Assembly (NCBI GenBank): GCA_014529385.2
Contig: CM043969.1
Coordinates: forward strand, 24,631,946 to 24,695,945
Source of the DNA: Adiantum capillus-veneris
Taxonomy: Eukaryota; Streptophyta; Polypodiopsida; Polypodiales; Pteridaceae
Reading direction: 5' to 3'
DNA length: 64,000 nt
Part shown: positions 58,438 to 64,000 of the stretch, one piece after another
Layout of the letters: each line of letters starts with the position of its first letter
Numbering within the stretch: position 1 is the first letter of the stretch
The notes under the pieces: model-generated
Databases searched by the model: none
The model's input: the letters and a program-made list of their open reading frames with translations, nothing else
Told to the model about the DNA's origin: nothing
Program-made: the position numbers and the translations under genes

Positions 58438-61400
58438 TTGGCTAGTGGCAATCGTGACAAGAAAAGACAGTGTGGTCGTAGTCACGGTCATTCACAGGAT
58501 TGCACGCAATGTCGTAGCAAGAGTTGCGGAAAATACATGAGAAATGTTGAGTGTTACTATTGCCATAAAAAGGGACACTTGAAGAAAGATTTCCGCACAA
58601 TGCAGCGTGATAAGGGCAAAGAGAAAGCGAAGTCCAACAAACCTAAAAGCAGCATAAAAATTGAAGAGATCAATGTGGTTGAGTCTCAAACCATTGGAAA
58701 AAAAATTGAAGTGCCAAATGATGTGTTGATTTTCACATTGGATTTGAGTCTTGATGCATTGTTAACACTAGACAAGTGCTTTGCCCAAAATTGGATTGTG
58801 GACTCAGGTGCTAGCTTTCACATGACTCCTCACAAGGAGTGGCTTTCTACATACATTGCCACACATGGCACGGTGAATCTAGGCAATTCTTATGAACTTG
58901 ATATATGCAGTGTGGGAAGCGTCAAGTTTTCTATGCATAATGGCATTGAGTTTATGCTCCACAATGTCAGACATGTACCCAATTGACAAAGAGTTGGACA
59001 GTTGGATGACTTGGGTTACACTACCATATTTGCTTATGGTTCTTGGATTATCAATAAGGGAAATCTAGTCATGCTTAAAGGTCAAAATTCTGGCTCATTG
59101 TACTCACTTTATGTCTCTTCTATGAAAGAGAATTCTATTTGTGCAGCCAAGCTGCCGTCTACAGAGTTGTGGCATAGCTGGCTAGGACATATGAATCAAA
59201 AGGGAATGAAAATCTTCAGTGTTCTGGTTATATCCTTGTGTTAGATTACTCTAACTTCCCTCTATGTGAGCATTATATCTATGGTAAATAGACTAGGTTG
59301 ACATCAGCTTCTTTGGACAAAGAGTTAGGGAGTCCTCTAGATCTCATTCATAGCGACTTGAGCGAACCTATGCTAGTCAATTCTCTAAAGGGAGCGTTAT
59401 ACTTCCTAACATTCATAGACGACTCTACTAGAAAGGTGTGGGTTTATCTCTCAAAGCAGAAGAGTGTCATATTTAGTGTCTTTTAGAAGTTCTTAGCATT
59501 GGTAGAGAACCAATCATGTAGAAAGGTTAAAGTACAAGGTTTTGTAGGAGATGTGGACGGGCAAAGAGCCCAATCATGATAGATTATGTGTGTTTGGGTG
59601 TGAGGCATTCTCACATGTGCCAAAAACGCTTGGACAAAAGTTGGACCCCAAATCACACAAGTGCATCTTCATTGGATATGGTGTGGATGGAGAGAAGGAA
59701 TATCCTCTCTAGCACCTAGAATCTAAGAAGGTCAGACGCAGCTCACAAGTGATATTCAACAAGTCTAAGATGCATAAAAAGCTAGAGAAAGACATTGAGT
59801 ATCACCGAATACAGTTTGAGGATGTTTCCTCACCGGCGAGTTACACAGAAGTTGGACGTGCTAGTGATGCACCTTCCATTATTACACACATATGTTGCTC
59901 CAGAGAGAGAGGAATCCAACAGTCAAGCACTTTGGAGATCTACTCGTACATCTCGTGCACCTGAGCATTTTGAACCAGGATTAGACTACTTGCTAGTCAC
60001 ACTGATTGCGGTGAACCCACTTTCTACAAAGAGGCCATTCAAATGGACAATAGCATGAAGTGGGAAGAGACTATGCAATCTGAGTATAACTCAATTTTAG
60101 CAAATGAAACTTGTGAATTGACGGAGTTACTAGCAAGTAAAGAGGAATTGCCATGCAAATGGGTGTTCAAGAAGAAGTATATCACAGGTTATCTTGAGCC
60201 TAAGTATAAGGCAAGATTGGTTGCAAAAGGGTTCAAGCAAACAAAAGGCATGAATTTCGATGAATTTTTTTCTCCAGTGGTCAAGATGATTACATTGCAT
60301 TTATGGTTGGTCTTATAGCCATTGAGAACATGGAATTGGTCCAAATGGATGTGAAGACAACATTTCTTCATGGGGATCTTGAAGAGGATGTCTACATAAA
60401 ACAGCCAGAAGGTTTTGCGAGATAAAGCCTGAGAAGCCAACACGGGTAGAACTGGTGTGAAAACTCAAGAAATATTTGTATGGATTAAAGCAAGGCTCAA
60501 GGCAATGGTACATTAAGTTTGATAAGTACATTCAATACAAGGATCATGTACAAATCCAAGAGGATCACTGCTTATACTCAAAGAGGTTGAATGATGGTTC
60601 CCTCATCATTTTGCTTTTGTACGTTAATGATATGCTCATAGCCGAGAAGTCAAAAGATGAGATTTCACTTCTCAAGGATGCCTTAAGCAAGAAGTTTGCT
60701 ATGAGAGATTTGGGTGATGCACATTGTTTCTTGGTATGCATATCAAGAGAGATTGTAAACATGGTATACTTGAACTTTCTACTGGAAGAGTATATTCACA
60801 AGGTCTTGCAACGTTTTAATATGCAAGGGGAAAAGCATTTACCCCAGGGGCTGCGTACAAAACACTTAGTAAGCATGATTATCCCAAATCTGATGTTGAA
60901 AATGCAGAGATGGCCATATTCTTTGGCAGTTGGCAGTCTTATGTTTGCCATGGTTAGCACACGGCCATACATTGCATATGGAATGGAGTGGTCAGCAGGT
61001 TTATGGCAAATCTAGGCAGAAAGCATTGGAAAGCAGTGAAGTACATCTTGAGATACATCAAGGGCTCACTTAGCAAATGCTTACGCTTTGGGAATAGTGA
61101 TGCATCCATAGTTGGATACACTGATTCAAATTATGCGGGTTGTGTAGACACTAGGAGATCCACTTATGGCTATGTTTTTTTTTTCGTTGGACGGGCAGTT
61201 TCTTGGAGATCATGGATCCAAAATTCCCTTGCATCTTCCACGATTGAGGCAGATTATGTTGCAGTTTCTAGTTCTACTAAGGAAGCTATGTGGTTATCTT
61301 GTTAGCGGGAGACCTTGATATACACCAGACTCCAGTGCTACATTGCGACAGTCAAAGTGAGATTGCATTAGAAAAGAACCTCGTGCTTCGCTCCAAGTCA

Positions 61401-61526
61401 AAACACATAGATGTCAAGTATCATGTGGTACGGGATATTTTGGATGGCAAATGCATTGACTTAGTCAAAGTTAACACGGATGAAAACTCAGATGCACATT
61501 GCATAGAGATGATGGGCGTAGGCTGA
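58438..61526 (+). pseudogene. Copia-D gag-pol, degraded
   Basis: The plus strand gives in order: zinc knuckle CYYCHKKGHLKKDF (last Cys lost); protease NWIVDSGASFHMTPHKEW and VRHVPN; gag-pre-integrase ELWHSWLGHMNQKGM; integrase start LIHSDLSEPM and FIDDSTRKVWVY; a large integrase deletion; the FGCEAFSHVPK region; RT from 60043 ([20 protein letters not shown]) with the active site changed to YVND (60620-60631); and RNase H (GYTDSNYAGCVDTRRSTYGY, SSTIEADYVA, SKHIDVKYHVV). There are many stops and shifts. The integrase deletion and the lost RT Asp make it non-autonomous. Its strand is opposite to the nest on the left. Confidence 0.85.
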
Positions 61527-61719
61527 AGCTACAGTCATGCTTCACATTTGTACATTTGTACATAACAGCCCCTACATTCTTTAGCCACTTGGGCCACGCT
61601 GGCCTTCAAGTGGGATATTGCTAGGTTTCAAGCCATGTGTGGCAGGTTGTGTTTGAGTGCCTACCCATTTCATTCTTTGGTTATAATGAGCAATAAGTCT
61701 TTTGCACGGATCACCGCAT
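61527..61719 (+). other. Copia-D 3' end with polypurine tract
   Basis: CAAGTGGGATAT at about 61607 resembles the copia polypurine tract. The following TGCTAGG does not clearly match the 5' LTR, so the 3' LTR is lost or strongly diverged. Confidence 0.45.
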
Positions 61720-62290
61720 CCATAATTGGCCATAGTAGACAACTGCCAAATCTATGGAGAAGTATCACAAGATGTGGATGATGTCTTGAAAAATTCTCAT
61801 TCTATAGCTAGTGAATCAATTATGGCAAAAACAACACCAATGTATATTGAGGAGCTTGCAGAAGAGAAGAATGGCACAAAAGTCAAGAATCAAGAACTAG
61901 AGAGTATCACCATTGAGGCACTGCTTGACACGTGGAGGAGAACATTTGACACAATAGTGCTCCATGTTGCCACAACCATATCCTAACCAAAAGTGCTATG
62001 CCATCGAGGCCAATTGGACAAACCATACCATTGAGGAATGTTACAACAATTGAGGACAAGTTAGGCAAAAGGCCTTATCAGCCTAATTCTCATTACCAAC
62101 CAAACGTGCCAGTAAGTCCTCGATATCAACAAAATAGACTAGCACCACCACCACCAAGGTATGCATCAGGACTAGTAAAACCACAACCAGAGTAGAGAGG
62201 CCAAGACCAGTGTTGGGCCATCAACGACCACTGCTAGGTGAAGATCAGGCAATAGTGAGATATGTGTATATAGATCAATACTTGTGCGCA
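61720..62290 (+). pseudogene. RetA-type gag fragment, plus strand
   Basis: Protein-like text matches the RetA-1 gag middle region: VDNCQIYGEVSQDVDD (RetA-1 VDNCTVYGEVSADTD), SIASES, CYAIEANWTNHTIEECYNN (RetA-1 CAIEQKWTNHPTEECYYN) and ERPRPVLGHQRPLLGE. One frameshift lies near 61985. It is a fragment only, in the opposite orientation to RetA-1/2. Confidence 0.78.
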
Positions 62291-62329
62291 TATATCGCAC
62301 GTGTCAATGCAAGGAACTTGCTGATACAA

Positions 62330-62519
62330 TGTGTGCGAGCCACAAATGGCTCCAAGCACACACTAAGCCTAAACTAGTAAGCTCAAAGATGGCGATGGTG
62401 TGTCACTCACCGCTCTAAGGTTGCTGTCGTGGAGGATTCCTCGTCGCGAAGAAGGAGCCGCCATAGCGCTGCGCTAAACCGCTTAGCCACCACAGTGCCG
62501 CCGTCGCAATGCTCGATCG

Positions 62520-62560
<41 letters not shown>

Positions 62561-62873
62561 GCATACACACACAGACAAGGAGATGAAGAAGAAGAAGATA
62601 GAGATGGAGCAAGAGCACTCTTCAATTGCACAAATGAGAGTATGAGGTATTTTAGGTTTAGATTAACTTTTATATGATCTTGCCTGTTCACATTTGGGCG
62701 CCCACACTTAGCCAATTTTACCCAAACGTTATACGTTCTATTTTAAGAGTGCGCCTCTCATCGGGGATCACTCTTAACCATTTCTATTGGACCGATAAGC
62801 CCGGTACCTGACTCTACCAAGTAAATAATACAATGGCCGTCGTAGGTGATAGGAATGTGCGTAAGGGTTAACA
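62330..62873 (-). repeat. Ty3-type LTR adjoining a pol-end fragment
   Basis: The minus strand begins TGTTAACCCTTACGC right after a polypurine tract. It has a TATA (ATATAAAAGTT, near 62668-62674) and a (GA)n tract at 62521-62559 downstream of it. The far edge is not defined. Confidence 0.55.
62521..62559. repeat. (CT)n microsatellite
   Basis: Nearly pure CT run of about 38 bases within the LTR. Confidence 0.95.
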
Positions 62874-62925
62874 TGCCCCCCTTCCTCATGTAGATTTCGT
62901 CCTCGAAAGCTATTGAGTTGAAGCT
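62874..62925 (-). pseudogene. Pol C-terminal end and polypurine tract of a Ty3/chromovirus-like element
   Basis: The minus strand reads FEDEIYMRKGG, the characteristic end of many plant Ty3 polyproteins, where the coding GAGGACGAAATC runs into a polypurine stretch (GAGGAAGGGGGGCA) before the LTR. The rest of the pol gene is not recognisable upstream of about 62925. Confidence 0.6.
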
Positions 62926-64000
62926 TGTTCGTCGAGGTGGAAGAGCTTTTGAGATGAATGTCCTTAGCCTCCTTCAGTCACTGCAAAATCAAACAACATT
63001 GGCACAATAATTGCATTCTCATAAGCAATTAAAAAGCATATCCAGCTGTAGGCAGACAATTTGATTGGTAACAGAACTTTAAATCATTTGTCAGAAATAT
63101 ACATTAAATTGCAATATAATCAAACGCATAAACAACTGTAAAGGTTAAAAATTAAACAAGTCTGGGGTCGCTAATTTAACGGTCGAAAGGCACTAAAGAT
63201 CGACTATTAATACCATGGGTAACCTTCTCAATTTTCTATGGTCAATTAAGTTGTTTAATCGCGAGAGCCAAGTATTTCATGTTCGAGGGCTGACTAGAGG
63301 CTATACCTAGAAGACCTTGTAGTTAAGCTATGATGAAAGGAATTTCTCATGAAATCATCGCCTGACTGATTACCTTTTCTTTGACCCCCCAAAGTCTTTT
63401 CACAGTGATTCAATTATGATGTGTGTGCTTATTTTGTATGCCTTGGGTTTTTTGCTTTTCAAGGAAAATCACCCACACTGGGAACCTCTAGGGCTCTAGT
63501 ACCATAGGCTATACATGTGAGTGAAGTACCAAATCAAGCTGAGGTTTCTCTTCCAGCTTAAGATTTTACATTGTGGCACTTTGACTTTTGTATTTGTTCG
63601 TTTTCAGCATTTTAATTTTGTAACTTTGGGGGGTCATATAACATTGTTACCCTCCCTAGGCTCATCACACTAGTAAACTCCCTTTATAATACTTAAGCTA
63701 AAGGTCAATAGGGACTAAGCCCACTAGAAAGCCCTAGTACATTTCACACAATGCTACCTAAATCGGATTAAGAACTTAAGTAACCAATGATTATTAGGAA
63801 GGCATTCCCCATGGTATTAAGAGAAGATCTCTAACACCTAACTTGGTCAAACTAGCTTAGTCGAACTGCTTGATTTTTAAACCTAGAAAAGTGATTATGA
63901 CAAAAATTACATTGAATTTAATGTTTGATACTAAACAAATGTGTTGAATATTATGCTACCGATCACAATTAAAGCATACAAACATGGATGCAAAAAGATA
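62926..64000. other. AT-rich sequence, nothing recognised
   Basis: No ORF, LTR edge, RNA gene or clear repeat was found. The text is AT-rich, with many ATTAA and TTAAA runs, and could be intronic or old retroelement sequence. Confidence 0.5.

Noticed and set aside
62429-62677. Plus-strand ORF with Ser-Leu repeat
   Set aside because: It is a translation of the (CT)n tract within the Ty3-type LTR.

Overview
This is plant nuclear DNA made almost entirely of nested LTR retrotransposons. The grounds are Ty3/gypsy and Ty1/copia polyproteins with plant-type primer sites, short GT-AG introns, (GA)n/(CT)n tracts and decay mainly by in-frame nonsense codons. I cannot name the species; the giant retroelements suggest a large-genome land plant. 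No rRNA, tRNA, CRISPR or bacterial feature was seen. Labels used below: RetA-1 and RetA-2 are two copies of one giant Ty3/gypsy family; RetB is a dual-RNase-H Ty3/gypsy element; Copia-C and Copia-D are Ty1/copia elements. Layout: (1) 1-16825, RetA-1 on the minus strand, with its 3' end beyond base 1. Reading along the minus strand it has 5' LTR (15885-16825), primer site, leader, gag-protease, pol, a 2.6 kb spacer and a third ORF open at the window edge. (2) 16826-21973, a non-LTR island. It holds a five-exon plus-strand gene joining a histone H3/CENH3-like domain, a ULP1-like protease and an FCP1/NIF-like phosphatase (17190-19986, two in-frame TAG codons), and a convergent two-exon gene of unknown function (20197-21617). 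(3) 21974-52444, RetA-2 on the minus strand, split by RetB (25834-38435), which is itself split by Copia-C (26783-31743): three nesting levels. (4) 52445-55610, a decayed transposase-like ORF, a second histone-H3-like sequence and a convergent small ORF. (5) 55611-64000, a mosaic of Copia-D, a Copia-C-type LTR remnant, RetA-type integrase and gag fragments, and a Ty3-type LTR with its polypurine tract. The unusual biology is concentrated in two places. The first is the RetA family. Both copies carry arrays of a 24-bp perfect palindrome with an ACGCGT core in the leader and the 3' spacer, often about 285 bp apart. The two copies differ by a paired change that keeps the symmetry. Both also carry a duplicated zinc-binding H2C2 module before the integrase core, a second retropepsin-like domain after the integrase with a Trp-Lys repeat tail, a stop codon at the same protease/pol boundary, and a third ORF of about 1135 codons. 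RetB inserted at the centre of one palindrome. The second is the H3-ULP1-FCP1 chimera, whose five exons join in phase throughout, with another H3-like sequence 37 kb away. All identifications are from reading the sequence; no database search was run.
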